This document shows, piece by piece, positions 19,901 to 28,508 of a DNA stretch of 64,000 bases. Positions within the stretch are counted from its first letter, which is position 1, and each line of letters opens with the position of its first letter. Origin of the DNA: an uncultured Clostridia bacterium. GTDB taxonomy: Bacteria; Bacillota; Clostridia; Peptostreptococcales; Anaerovoracaceae. The stretch spans positions 3,054-67,053 of the forward strand of contig CAKQGQ010000012.1 of assembly GCA_934233735.1 (NCBI GenBank). Reading direction: 5' to 3'. The notes below the pieces were generated by a model. That model did no database searches and was not told where the DNA came from. It saw only the letters and a list, made by a program, of their open reading frames with translations. The position numbers were made by a program, and so were the translations under genes.

Positions 19901-21099
19901 TTGAAGCAACCTACGATGTAAGCGAAAATACAGGAACAAATGCAGGAACCTACACTTTGACGGTGACCGGAAACGGAAACTTTGAAGGTACGGCGACGAA
20001 AGCATTTAAGATTAAGCAGGCAGAAGTAACTTTGACCGGCGCAGAGGACAACACACTGGTTCAAAACGCGATTTACAAAGGAACGGAAGTAACAAAAGCA
20101 ACCTTCAAAAATACAAAGGTTATCGTAAACTTTAACGAAGAAACGAAGGAACTGGAAGGCGTTTGGACACTTACGGAAACTTCGGAAGGCGAGAAATTTG
20201 AAAGCACGGGCGAATTTGACCGCGAAGCCGTTTTCACACCTGCGGACGCAAACTTTGCACCAATTACACAGATTGTGAAGATTAAGGTTACGACCAGATC
20301 CTCCGGCGCAGCGCTTCTTCCGACGACCGAAGTTAAGACAGACGATAAGACAGGAACGACCGGTGAAAAGGTCACAACTTCCCCGGCTGAGGTTAAGAAC
20401 GAAACCAGGACCGATGCAAACGGCAATCAGGTGACAACCGCAAAGGTTACGGTTTCCGCAGCAAATCAGAAGGAAATTCTGAAACAGGCGGAAGCGAACA
20501 AATCCGATGAAATCATCATCAAGGTTTCCGAAAAAGATGTGAAGGATGGCGCGAAGCTCGAACTGAGCCTCGACAAAACCTTCATCGAGGATATCTTAAA
20601 CAAGACGGATGCGGATTTGACGATTCAGACGCCGGACGGTGAAAAGACTTTCACGCAGGAAGAACTGAAAAAGCTTACAGATGCGGCAACGGGAAGCACG
20701 ATAACCCTTGACCCGGCAGCTTCGACGGACCCTGCAGACCCGAGCGAACCGACGAACCCAAGCACAGACAAGAATGCGAAACTCATCAAAGGCGTTCAGA
20801 AAACGACCATTGTCTTGAAGTCCAAACTGATGAAGAACGGCAAAATCCGTCTGACATGGACGAAGTCAAAGGGCTACAAGCTTGACCGCTTTGAAATCTG
20901 TCGCTCTGTAAAGAAGAACAGCGGATATGGTAAGAAAGCCTTCTTCACGACGAAGAGCGGAAGCACGGCGAAGTACCTGAACACGAAGAACTTGAAGAAA
21001 GGCAAGACCTACTATTACAAGCTCCGCGGTGTTCGCGTAATCGACGGCAGGAAGTATTACACGAAGTGGTCGAATAAGACATGGAAGACTGTGAAATAA
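13924..21099 (+). CDS. Giant secreted surface protein with CxxC/beta-helix repeats, MBG/Ig-like domains and C-terminal FN3-like domain
   Basis: About 2391 residues. I place the start at TTG 13924 because it follows AAAGGAGA. Earlier in-frame codons are promoter and leader sequence shared with other genes. A Sec signal peptide (Lys/Arg-rich start, hydrophobic core, cleavage near AWA-DADG) is followed by a right-handed beta-helix-like N-terminus. Five repeat units of about 190-280 residues follow. Each has cysteine pairs (CxxC/CxC), a Y-x(3-5)-A-V/L-x(2)-A-x(2)-G-x-T-V-x-L-L motif, an LxLDLNG motif and an LLAxGYAF motif (around 15000, 16020, 16770, 17430 and 18120). The C-terminal third holds Ig-like/MBG domains (about 18480-20290), a type A penultimate module (about 20380-20700) and the basic FN3-like domain (about 20780-21099). 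There is no LPXTG or SLH motif. It is probably an adhesin or surface-layer component. The ligand is unknown. Confidence 0.85.
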   Translation: MKKNNLLKKRFFSIILTIAVALSMMLTIAWADADGWLSTQSDTVEMVNANEANGVATQVSIIKNRSYYTDENGSGETLKVDCVHLTSGITTWEDEWYFVNGGTINGDVTIPEGKTVNIIILDGYKLTINGTLKINGDGTESARLKLYGTSKSGTGKLVVTNSSSNNNGNAIMSENGKTAYIHLIGGELTATGAGYNTENGTGAALSNVRLLSEVNETIKRTAEVKCVVTGSDPEQKVEETQKETSVTISRCECAEKDWKYEQGTGENGGKHRGYCNLCGYVSNWNAETEGYVDCDFNDVPVSAGEAGHYRTCYCGRQENTTTPHDMVAVPTADGSGHTQSCNYCGYTPKGSTGEAHVYDENGKCTVCGFSIVAKDNNGKFYGSVSDALESVNDGGIVTLETQDTSGNKEISEDVEFNRAGAAVTLNMNGYTLTSTSGNSTITVENGALTIADDATITQNGRSQETVKSAIRVTGGTLTFEKDVTAQGGACSSAQSPAIEVTGGSLVFKGDLTAKGGYADGYGNADKQAAAVYAEGGVLDFQKGLDLSGGLTLTKSASLANGLTQGSFWSKAASGPDGKQVKTLSVEGAKNHKYLDELLADGYAFVDKDDSTLFRCVSSFVSWSGDVTIISHTHTWGPTASGDNYECTTCTKACSHDGGFSSGKCEVCGKPCPHALADEGNNYHCNVCGEQMVARIQTDEYKWSHYPDLTTALEAATDGQTVTLLVDAELLSSPEIYDEAKQNESHQITLDLNEHNITGEFAVFIGRHVESAPPTVYAVNTEYPTTLKIIGKGDISLNNRALSVYPLAALDLSEWTGDSISMVSTNDGSGENEEGQFIATNYTGHINRLELGYWYKDAITKNKLSRGSYGEIALMGEHGEKVKHGDLLEEGYAFQNADGTFAEYNAIPEQHKISNVQVVKCTNHVTNTEYGTQCIYCNQTAAEGAVAKIKTEDGKNFYYSDLKTAVEKADNGDTIMLLNNVELAEHLSIVADESNGWRNNLTLDLNGKTISCKKYDTTTIFTLITLTICDSSNEKTGEITQNAVYAVRAGQGGTLKITGGKFGGVYAIDGSEISGGTFSKIWAYDFVGSSEKLHTVLANGYAFADSTGNIVNGYEKSNAENVTVVSHPKHSGNPCACGYICENTTEMDDTGHCPDCGELLAQAKVTVNDETTYTTDFRYAVQNAVDGTTVTLLQNVKLPSYDEDNYNNNIYIQQGNFTIDWDGHILSGATYNNLITITQHASVTLKDSSESGDGGVRNTGGKAVCVNILGSYNVTIKGGVYSPHVFKGDDCQGIFQISGGIFENPENAGVRYALKNGESKRSDELSDLLAEGYTFAYGKDGTDLIDVYKNVNTEIYKTVYVVSHTHSNFDENDKCKCGFTCEHTTVDRDNNCTICGKVIVAKVGAKGYTSIEKAVADANGGTVKLLTDAETITINESLTLDLNGKNVDSLTVSAKATIKDSAETKGVITSLTVSGDLKIKDLLEKDYSFKTGESTWATAEQLEGQSIQSTSIVQVPIRSISIDTKNLTANYGYAADNSPELTCVLNDGGSADDATYQWYRVGEATPIAGTKAYTVPTGFDAGEYKYCCVAMIDGYSVTSDTVTVEIKKVAPTYTAPTANEGLSYTGLAQNLIEAGSTAHGIIEYSLEENGTYSTAIPTGTNAGTYTVWYKVIGDNNHNNVDPQSITAKIEKCEISISDFTITPKTYTNGDKTATVTEVTFANLQNGETLALDADFTAAAEFANANAGTRNATLTVTLSETAKAKNYALAEKTLAKDFTIAQAAAPTLSNVSESVTYGDSTQKTVSIAEAGMPTDAGTLKYTQGSTSATNVDWSVGTDGTVKYTISDADVGTVITLPVKISSTNYEDTTVNVVITITKATPSLTITNEAALNRIYDGKTIAAKYTTNGDGVVTVEYYKDSAKLNAAPTDAWTYKVIVSLAEGTNYEAAQAEAMFTIAKRSIEGAEISIGDELAYTGTKQAQSVSKVTVTIGEAKLEATYDVSENTGTNAGTYTLTVTGNGNFEGTATKAFKIKQAEVTLTGAEDNTLVQNAIYKGTEVTKATFKNTKVIVNFNEETKELEGVWTLTETSEGEKFESTGEFDREAVFTPADANFAPITQIVKIKVTTRSSGAALLPTTEVKTDDKTGTTGEKVTTSPAEVKNETRTDANGNQVTTAKVTVSAANQKEILKQAEANKSDEIIIKVSEKDVKDGAKLELSLDKTFIEDILNKTDADLTIQTPDGEKTFTQEELKKLTDAATGSTITLDPAASTDPADPSEPTNPSTDKNAKLIKGVQKTTIVLKSKLMKNGKIRLTWTKSKGYKLDRFEICRSVKKNSGYGKKAFFTTKSGSTAKYLNTKNLKKGKTYYYKLRGVRVIDGRKYYTKWSNKTWKTVK

Positions 21100-21113
21100 A
21101 ACAACCCATAGGG

Positions 21114-21135
21114 CGGCTCAGACGAGCCGACTTTT
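21114..21135 (+). terminator. Terminator between the two giant surface genes
   Basis: CGGCTC-AGAC-GAGCCG followed by ACTTTTG, about 15 bases after the stop codon. It is a member of the same hairpin family as those at 11832 and 27091. Confidence 0.6.
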
Positions 21136-21348
21136 GCTTGTAGGGCTTATGAGCCCTGTCGAGAAGTAAACGGTAAAGGGTAAACCATCCGCACATAGGT
21201 ATGAAGCGTAAGCGTCAAACCATCCGCACCCCAAATACCCCTACGGGGTATTCAAATGTATATTTTGTGCCGCCGCCCTGCCGCCGACTTGACCATTTTG
21301 CACCACTGAGACATCGTCAATCCCTTCCTAAAAGGTCAAAAACTAACT

Positions 21349-21453
21349 CATACTTTGGTATGATGGCAAAACTTTCAAGAATATGGTATAATAATTATAA
21401 CTGTAATTTACTTGCTTAACGAACCGCTGCGGCGGCTTCGATGATTCATAGAT
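21349..21453 (+). promoter_or_regulatory. Conserved surface-gene 5' element, copy C (promoter and leader)
   Basis: CATACTTTGGTATG at 21349-21362, then ATATGGTATAAT with a perfect -10 (TATAAT, 21387-21392), and the leader block GAACCGCTGCGGCGGCTTCG at 21421-21440. Between the preceding terminator and this element (21136-21348) I see no gene, only two copies of AAACCATCCGCAC 36 bases apart. Confidence 0.68.
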
Positions 21454-21476
21454 ACAAGTAAGAAGGGAGAAAACGA

Positions 21477-24400
21477 GTGAGAAAAAACAATTTAATCAGC
21501 AAAAGAATTTTTTCAATCGTATTGACAATCGCCGTGGCACTGACCATGATGCCGACGATGGCATGGGCGGATGCGGACGGTATTGCAGTACAAACTGTAA
21601 GTGATACACAGACAGAGAGTTCTGTTGCGGAGGTTGCAATTCGAGGCGGCAGTACTAAATATTACGATAACATTCGTGATGCATTCAATGTAGCCGATGT
21701 GGAGGGGCAGACCGCAACAGTGAAGCTGCTGCAGGATGTGACGCTTCAAGCGATTGATACAGGGTCATTCATAAGCCGCCCTGGAATTGAACTGAAGAAC
21801 AATAGTGTAATAACATTGGACCTTAATGGATTTTCCTTAGCACAGCACGAGTTCAATGATGGAGCAGTTACTTTATGCTCAAATAGTGTAATATGGGTTA
21901 ATAAGGGGAATCTCACTATTGAAGACAGCAGCGAGAAAAAAACTGGTAAAATTCGGCAGCCGAATTTTGCGACAGCAGTCTATAATGATGAGGGTTCTTA
22001 CTTAAAAATAGAAAGTGGTACGATAGAAACGACCAAAGCAGAAGGAAAAACGAATACAAAACCTTGTGCACTTGTTGCGGTAGGGGCAGAGACTTCTATC
22101 CAAGGCGGAACCATTGGCGCTGAGGGCTATAATGGTTTGTGGACACGCACAGGACAAGGTGTCCAGCTTTCCGGTGGTACTTACAGCACCATCGAGATTT
22201 TGGGTGGGAGCCCTATGGGAAGCCTTTTAGCAGAAGGTTATACCTTCAAATATGCAGACGACTCCGGCTATCCGGATTTGACCCAATCCTCGATTAATCA
22301 GGCTGTAACGGTTGTTCCTGGAAGTCCCGGCGTCAGCTATAAGGACGCCAACGGCAATTCTCAAATAAAGGAAAGCACAGAATTTACTTATCTCACAGGT
22401 TCGGATGTGGAAGCCTCTGTCACATTGAACAAAGGTTGGTATGCTGTGAAAGGGAATATTACAATCAATAGAAATGTGACGGTAGAAGATGGTGTGAATC
22501 TGATTCTTTGCGACAATGCAAACCTCACGGTGAGCGGACAAATGTTGCTTTCGGGCGGGCTGACCATATACGGACAGGGTGGAGATACCGGTAAAATGAC
22601 GGTAAGCGTAAGTGGTGGCTCTGCTTTTGCAGCAAGTGGAAACAGTACAGGAAATACGGTTTCAGTTCGTCTTTACGGTGGAAAGCTTACTGCAGCAGGA
22701 AGCAGCGCAGCCTTTGACAGCAATGTTTCCCTCGCAAAAGATGTACAGGACGCGATCAAATGCATCATAACCGAAAGCGAAACTGAAACAGTGGCGGAAG
22801 TTCACCAAAATGCTTCTGTTACCATTAGCAAATGCACGAAGCATAAATGGAGTTATACTCCAAGTACAGCAAGCGGACAGCATACGAAAACCTGTGCGCT
22901 GTGCGGCTATAACCAGAATGGTGAAAACACAGCAGAGAATTGTGTGTATGACAAGTTTACAAGCATGGGCGCGGAAGGACATAAAAAAGCCTGCATCTGC
23001 GGCAATACGACCGGAGATGTTATCCCTCACACAAGCACGAAATATACAATCAATGACGACGGTCTTACCCACAGCGGAACTTGCGATGACTGCAAGGTTG
23101 TGCTTTCAAACGAAAAACATCAATTCGGTGAAAATGGTCAATGTGCTTGCACGGCAACACTGGAAGCAAGTTATAACAATGAGCATTACACAAATCTGCA
23201 GGTGGCAGTTAATGCAGCCGGAAGCAGAGGCGGAACTGTTACAATCGCCAAGAAGGATTCCCTTTTTAGGAACATAAAAATACAAGACGGACAACCAGTG
23301 ACAATCGACTTAAACGGTCGGCAGTTGGAAACCGCAACAGCAAGAATTGCCGACAAAGGGGTACTTACAATTTATGGCGGCAATGCTACCTTGAGGAACG
23401 GAAGGGTGTTCGGCGCTAGAGATACCAATGCCACCAATGCAATTGTGCTTAAGGGCGGAAGTTTGACTTTGTCCTCGGATGTAATCGCTGAAGGCGGTAT
23501 ATACACTATAAATGGAGTGCAGACACTTTTCTCTGCAATCAAAGTGATCGACAGCAATGCAGTCTTAAGCTTAAGCAGTGGCACTGTATTGCTTCACGGG
23601 TTGGAAGTGCCAGATGGAAAAGCTTTAGCGGAGTATCTGCCGGAGGGCTGTGCATTCGCAAAGTGTAATATGGATGGTACTTTGACAGATGCTGAAAACC
23701 CTGAGATCGTCAATGCATATACCAATACAGACGGTACGGCATGTACACGTTTAATAGAAAACCTGAAAGTTGTTGAGCATACGCACAGCTTCACTGAAAA
23801 TAACGGACATGCATGTGCGTGCGGGTTCGTCTGCAGCCATGCGGCTCTGGACAGCAGCTATAAATGCACTGTCTGCAGCACGCAAATGACTGTAAAGATT
23901 ACCAAGGACAGCCAAGATACCTATGCAGCATCCCTTGCAGCGGCAATCAGCGCAGCAGAGAGCGGCAGCACGCTGACATTGCTTGCTGACAACATACCGG
24001 CAAGCAGTGCAATCACCGGCGGTAAGTCGCTGACACTTGATTTCAACGGAAAATCCCTTAAGGCAGACAACGGCGTGGTTGAGGTGGGCGCATCCGATAC
24101 TACTGCGGAAGGCAGCACCGGAAATTCCTTGACTATCACGGGCACAAGCAAAGACACCGACAAAGGCAACTCGATTACGGTATACGGCCAAAATCAGTTC
24201 TATACAGATAACTGGAGCGGCACACTAAATGTGTTTACTGCAAATCCGAATGTTACAGGCTCCATTAACAGCGGAACCTTCAGAACATTCAAAGGTAATG
24301 GCGTAAAATGGTCAACTCTGATAGCTGCTGATCATGCGTTCTATAATTTAGCCGAAACAGGTTTTGCATATTATTATTATAATACGATTAGCAGCAATAT

Positions 24401-27038
24401 AGGCAATACCAAGGTAATGGCTTGCACGCATCCGTCGGTAGAAGGGGGCTATTGCGTACGCTGTCATGCCGGCCCTTATGCTGCCGAAGTGAGTGATAAA
24501 TACTACAAAACTCTTGACGACGCAATTGAAGCAGCTGAAGCCGGCAATACTGTAAAGCTTCTGGCAAATGTGAGCAGCAGTAGTAGCAGTAGTGAGTACA
24601 CGATTAGCGGTGACTTTATACTTGATTTGAATAAATGGAATATTTATCGTAATTTAAAAATCACATCCAGCACCCTGAAGCTGATTAACTCTGCAGGTGC
24701 AGGCGGAGCGATTAATAGCCTAACAATCAACGGCGATGCAACACTTGCTGACCTTTTGCCGGAGGGCTGGACTTTAAAGATAAATGATACTTGGGCAACT
24801 GAAGAGCAGCTTGCAGGGAAAACGGCTGCAAGAGTTAATGTTGTGCAGGCGCCAATCACAAGCCTTGCAATAGAAGGCCAAGAGGAAGTTGAATACGGAC
24901 ACTCGAATATTACTCTGACTGCGAAATACACTCCACAGAGCAGCAGCGGCATCACTTTTGCGTGGTATAAGGTGACAGGCGAAACGACAGAGGCAATTGC
25001 AGGTGCTGACGGGAGCAGTTACACACTTCCGGCGAACCTTGACGCAGGTACATACACTTACCGTCTCACACTCACATCAGACAGCTACAGCAAGAGCTGT
25101 GACTTCACATTGACAGTCAAACTGGCGGCGCTTTCGAAAGCGGATGTAATAATCCTCGAGGAACCGACATACAACGGCACAGCGCAGCTGCCGGAAATTG
25201 AGGTGAAGATGGGTGAAACGAAGCTGGTCGAAGGAAAAGATTACACCGTTTCCGAGGGTTCGAAAGCGACACTTGCTTCCACAGCGGATACCCCGTACAC
25301 TTTGCTTATTAATGGAATAGGAAATTATACCGGGGCTAAGACTGCCACATGGCAGCTAAAACCGGCAACGCTTACCTATACTGTTACAGCTTCGCCGAAA
25401 ACATACAACGGAACGAACAATGCAGATGTGAAAGTGACCTTCAACTATGAAAAAAACTGGATACATTTGAATGATGGCGACTATACCGTAACTGCAAATT
25501 ATGAAAATGGAGCTGCGGGAGATAATAAGACAATCACCGGAACGGTAGAGCTGAAATACCCGCAAATAGCAATCGAAACTACGCGAAACTACATCCTCGC
25601 AAATAAAAGTTTCACAACTACCGGCAGCATAAGCAAAAATACGGTAACCAATCCGCAAGCTGTATCGTTGACGATTACAAACGGTGTAGCAAAAACCTAT
25701 GAGGTGGAACTGCCTGCATTGCCTGCACTTGGTGAAGGCTGTGAATATGGCAATACGAAGTATAGTGCTGTTGTTAATTTTGGCAATAATACAGGTTACT
25801 ATGAATCCGGGATGGAGGTTGAAAACGGCATTCTGACCCTGCCGATCAAAGCAAACGCAACAGATTTTACCGGCGAAATCGGCACAGTGACCGTAACGGT
25901 TGAAACAGCTAACTATGAGGACATTAGCTTGACGGTCAATGTCAGCGCGACGAATAGAATCACTCCTCAGCTGGACGGAGAACTCACGCTGAGCACGAAA
26001 GAAATCATTTACGGCGATAAACTCAGCACCATCGAAATTTCCGGAAAGATGAAAGACGGAGAGACTCCGGTGGAAGGAACTTTTGCTTGGCAGAACCCGA
26101 ACAATGCACCGGATGCAAACAACGCATACACTGCAAACTGGATTTTTACGCCGAAGGATTCGGAAAAATATAAAGAGGTTACGGGAGCAGCGACTATCGT
26201 TGTTAAGCAGACAAAACCGACCGGCGAACCGAAGTACGAGAAAATTTCTGTAGGCGGCAAGACCCTTGCCGATGCGAAGCTGACAACAGAGGGAGGCAGC
26301 TTCTCTGTACCGGGAACGCTTAAATGGACACTTGCTGACACCGAGGAAGTGAAGCAGGGCGTGGCTTACGAATGGAGTTTTACTCCGGAAAGTGCAAACT
26401 ATGAAACACTCACTGGCACAATCATCCTTTGGGCGAAATCTTCAGGTGGCGGAGCAGGCGGATTTGTTCCGGTAATCCCGGTTGTTGAAAATCCGACAAT
26501 TGCACCGGCTGACGGCGGAAAAACAACGCTCAGCCCGGACGGCACAACTCTTACGATCACACCGGACGAAGGTAAAGAGGTAGAAAAAGTTCTCCTCAAC
26601 GGCAAGGATCTGGGTGCAGTTACGGAAATCAAGGGCCTCAAGACAGGCGACAAGGTGGAAATTACTTTCAAAGACAAAACCTCAGACCCGTTAGGCACTT
26701 TGACCCCGGCACAGTCCAAACTTGCAAAAGGCGTCCGGAACACGACCATCGTTCTGAAGTCTAAACTGACAAAGAGTGGCAAAATCCGTCTGACATGGAC
26801 GAAGTCCAAGGACTACAAGCTTGACTATCTGGAAGTCTATCGTTCAACCAAGAAGAACAGCGGCTACGGCAAGAAGCCTTTCTTCACAACAAAGGACGGC
26901 AGCACGGTGAAGTACCTGAACACGAAGAACTTGAAGAAAGGCAAGACCTACTACTACAAGCTCCGCGGCGTTCGCATCATCGACGGCAAGAAATACTACA
27001 CGCAGTGGTCAAACAAAGCCTGGAGAACTGTGAAATAG
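21477..27038 (+). CDS. Large secreted surface protein, paralogue of the 13924 protein
   Basis: 1853 residues from GTG 21477, which follows GAAGGGAG. The signal peptide is close to that of the upstream paralogue (MRKNNLISKRIFSIVLTIAV..., AWADADG). A beta-helix N-terminus is followed by cysteine-pair units near 22850-23250, 23770-24000 and 24430-24560. Each unit is followed by the G-x-T-V-x-L-L and L-DLNG motifs. Then come Ig-like and MBG/YDG-type domains (about 24860-26430), a type B penultimate module with LLNGKDLGAVTEIKGLKTGD (about 26500-26690) and the C-terminal FN3-like domain. There is no sortase or SLH motif. The protein shares leader, signal and tail with its neighbour but has a different middle, as expected of a paralogue family diversified by recombination. 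Role: surface display or adhesion, by inference. Confidence 0.85.
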   Translation: MRKNNLISKRIFSIVLTIAVALTMMPTMAWADADGIAVQTVSDTQTESSVAEVAIRGGSTKYYDNIRDAFNVADVEGQTATVKLLQDVTLQAIDTGSFISRPGIELKNNSVITLDLNGFSLAQHEFNDGAVTLCSNSVIWVNKGNLTIEDSSEKKTGKIRQPNFATAVYNDEGSYLKIESGTIETTKAEGKTNTKPCALVAVGAETSIQGGTIGAEGYNGLWTRTGQGVQLSGGTYSTIEILGGSPMGSLLAEGYTFKYADDSGYPDLTQSSINQAVTVVPGSPGVSYKDANGNSQIKESTEFTYLTGSDVEASVTLNKGWYAVKGNITINRNVTVEDGVNLILCDNANLTVSGQMLLSGGLTIYGQGGDTGKMTVSVSGGSAFAASGNSTGNTVSVRLYGGKLTAAGSSAAFDSNVSLAKDVQDAIKCIITESETETVAEVHQNASVTISKCTKHKWSYTPSTASGQHTKTCALCGYNQNGENTAENCVYDKFTSMGAEGHKKACICGNTTGDVIPHTSTKYTINDDGLTHSGTCDDCKVVLSNEKHQFGENGQCACTATLEASYNNEHYTNLQVAVNAAGSRGGTVTIAKKDSLFRNIKIQDGQPVTIDLNGRQLETATARIADKGVLTIYGGNATLRNGRVFGARDTNATNAIVLKGGSLTLSSDVIAEGGIYTINGVQTLFSAIKVIDSNAVLSLSSGTVLLHGLEVPDGKALAEYLPEGCAFAKCNMDGTLTDAENPEIVNAYTNTDGTACTRLIENLKVVEHTHSFTENNGHACACGFVCSHAALDSSYKCTVCSTQMTVKITKDSQDTYAASLAAAISAAESGSTLTLLADNIPASSAITGGKSLTLDFNGKSLKADNGVVEVGASDTTAEGSTGNSLTITGTSKDTDKGNSITVYGQNQFYTDNWSGTLNVFTANPNVTGSINSGTFRTFKGNGVKWSTLIAADHAFYNLAETGFAYYYYNTISSNIGNTKVMACTHPSVEGGYCVRCHAGPYAAEVSDKYYKTLDDAIEAAEAGNTVKLLANVSSSSSSSEYTISGDFILDLNKWNIYRNLKITSSTLKLINSAGAGGAINSLTINGDATLADLLPEGWTLKINDTWATEEQLAGKTAARVNVVQAPITSLAIEGQEEVEYGHSNITLTAKYTPQSSSGITFAWYKVTGETTEAIAGADGSSYTLPANLDAGTYTYRLTLTSDSYSKSCDFTLTVKLAALSKADVIILEEPTYNGTAQLPEIEVKMGETKLVEGKDYTVSEGSKATLASTADTPYTLLINGIGNYTGAKTATWQLKPATLTYTVTASPKTYNGTNNADVKVTFNYEKNWIHLNDGDYTVTANYENGAAGDNKTITGTVELKYPQIAIETTRNYILANKSFTTTGSISKNTVTNPQAVSLTITNGVAKTYEVELPALPALGEGCEYGNTKYSAVVNFGNNTGYYESGMEVENGILTLPIKANATDFTGEIGTVTVTVETANYEDISLTVNVSATNRITPQLDGELTLSTKEIIYGDKLSTIEISGKMKDGETPVEGTFAWQNPNNAPDANNAYTANWIFTPKDSEKYKEVTGAATIVVKQTKPTGEPKYEKISVGGKTLADAKLTTEGGSFSVPGTLKWTLADTEEVKQGVAYEWSFTPESANYETLTGTIILWAKSSGGGAGGFVPVIPVVENPTIAPADGGKTTLSPDGTTLTITPDEGKEVEKVLLNGKDLGAVTEIKGLKTGDKVEITFKDKTSDPLGTLTPAQSKLAKGVRNTTIVLKSKLTKSGKIRLTWTKSKDYKLDYLEVYRSTKKNSGYGKKPFFTTKDGSTVKYLNTKNLKKGKTYYYKLRGVRIIDGKKYYTQWSNKAWRTVK

Positions 27039-27078
27039 CGAGTTTGATTACCCGCGAACCTCACGGATGTTCATAAGA

Positions 27079-27120
27079 CACAAACCCACGGGGGCGGCTC
27101 AGACGAGCCGCCCCTTGTGT
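27079..27120. terminator. Bidirectional terminator between surface gene and MATE exporter
   Basis: GGGGCGGCTC-AGAC-GAGCCGCCCC (27091-27114). It is extended by ACACAA/TTGTGT on the outside. It lies between convergent genes and is the longest member of the repeated hairpin family. Confidence 0.75.
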
Positions 27121-27123
27121 CGA

Positions 27124-28461
27124 TTATGCCTGCGCTCTTTTTTGATGTCTGCGATAAAGCAGCAGAGCCAATGTTAGTGCAACGGTTTCGGAAACCGCAG
27201 CGGAAATCCACACTCCGGTTTCGCCAAGCAGGAAGGCAAGGAGCAGAAGGGCGCATACGGCAAATAGCATACCGCGACCCAGGGAGATGCTCATCGCCTG
27301 CTTTGGCAGTTCCAGCGATGTGAAATATCCCATCATCGGAATTACGATACCAAGCGGTAGAAATGCCGGGGCATAGAGACGGAACGCCGTCATGCCGCGC
27401 TCGAAAAGCTCCGGATTTGCAATGCGGTCGATGTAAATGTTAACAATCGGCGACGGAAACAAAATGCCAATCGCAAAAGCGACTGCTGCGCATACGGCAG
27501 CATAACACAGTGCCAGACGGAAGATATAGCGGCAGGTATCCGTTTTCCCTTGACCGTGATAATAACTGATAAGCGGCTGTGAACCCTGATTAATTCCCAT
27601 CATCGTCATCAGAACGAGCTGCGAAAAATAGGAAATAACGGTATAAATGACAACGCCGTCGTTACCTGAAACGGTGAGCAGGGTTCGATTAAAGACGAAG
27701 ATGCAAAGTCCAATTGAAAGTTCCGTCATGCAGTCCGCAGCGCCTAACTTTACGAAGGAAGCAATCGCGCGCAGCTGCGGCCGGATGCGAACGAAGGAAA
27801 AACCTGCTTTACCAAACAGAAAGTGGCGCAGATAAATGCTGAAAGTCAGCGCCTGCGAAAGACCGGTCGCAACCGCCGCACCTTCGATTCCCCAATCGAA
27901 GACCAGGACGAAGAGAGCATCGAGCAAAATATTGGTCAGTGCGCCTGCGACACCGGTTTTGATTGCTAACTTTGGAAAACCGTCCGCTTTTACTAAAACC
28001 TCTAAATAATAGGAAGTCATATAAAAAGGAAGAAAGAGCACGATGACACCCAGATAGCCTTTTACATACGGGAGCGTCTGCGCATCCGCGCCTAAAAGCC
28101 GTGCAATCGGAGAAAGCAGGAGCATGATAAGAATCGTAGCGAACACAGCGACGATACAAACCGTCATTGCGCCCATTGTAAATATACGATTGGACTCCTT
28201 TGTTTCGCTGCGGCCTTTACAGATTGAAGCACGGGTGCTCGCCCCGACCGCAAACAGGATGCCGACCGCAAAAGCTCCGTTAATCAACGGCATGCAGAGA
28301 TTGACCGCTGCTAAAGCCTGCTCACCGACTCCTCTGGCAACGAAGATGCCGTCTACCATCGTGTAAATTGTATACACCCACATCGCTGCCACGGAGGGGA
28401 GGACGTATTGAATAAAATTGCTTCTGATTGATTGTTTGTTTTGTAATGTCATAAAAATCAC
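27124..28461 (-). CDS. MATE family multidrug/Na+ antiporter
   Basis: A 445-residue, roughly 12-helix membrane exporter of the MATE family. Typical features are the opening SIRSNFIQYVLPSVAAMWVYTIYTMVDGIFVARGVG and the two-fold repeat of six helices. Such proteins export cationic drugs or metabolites in exchange for Na+ or H+. The ATG has an AAGGAGTGA site upstream. The promoter has a 19-base spacer filled by a 17-bp palindrome (TATACGGTTACCGTATA on this strand), the hallmark of MerR-type drug-responsive control. The same operator precedes the MFS transporter at 37207. No regulator gene of this type lies next to it in the window. Confidence 0.9.
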   Translation of the reverse strand: MIFMTLQNKQSIRSNFIQYVLPSVAAMWVYTIYTMVDGIFVARGVGEQALAAVNLCMPLINGAFAVGILFAVGASTRASICKGRSETKESNRIFTMGAMTVCIVAVFATILIMLLLSPIARLLGADAQTLPYVKGYLGVIVLFLPFYMTSYYLEVLVKADGFPKLAIKTGVAGALTNILLDALFVLVFDWGIEGAAVATGLSQALTFSIYLRHFLFGKAGFSFVRIRPQLRAIASFVKLGAADCMTELSIGLCIFVFNRTLLTVSGNDGVVIYTVISYFSQLVLMTMMGINQGSQPLISYYHGQGKTDTCRYIFRLALCYAAVCAAVAFAIGILFPSPIVNIYIDRIANPELFERGMTAFRLYAPAFLPLGIVIPMMGYFTSLELPKQAMSISLGRGMLFAVCALLLLAFLLGETGVWISAAVSETVALTLALLLYRRHQKRAQA

Positions 28462-28477
28462 TCCTTATCTTGTGATT

Positions 28478-28508
28478 ATCATAAAGTATACGGTAACCGT
28501 ATAGTCAA
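28478..28508 (-). promoter_or_regulatory. MerR-type promoter and operator of the MATE gene
   Basis: On the minus strand TTGACT (28508-28503), 19 bases, TATGAT (28483-28478). The palindrome TATACGGTNACCGTATA (28487-28503) spans most of the spacer and overlaps the -35. MerR proteins activate promoters with such over-long spacers by untwisting the DNA. Confidence 0.75.
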
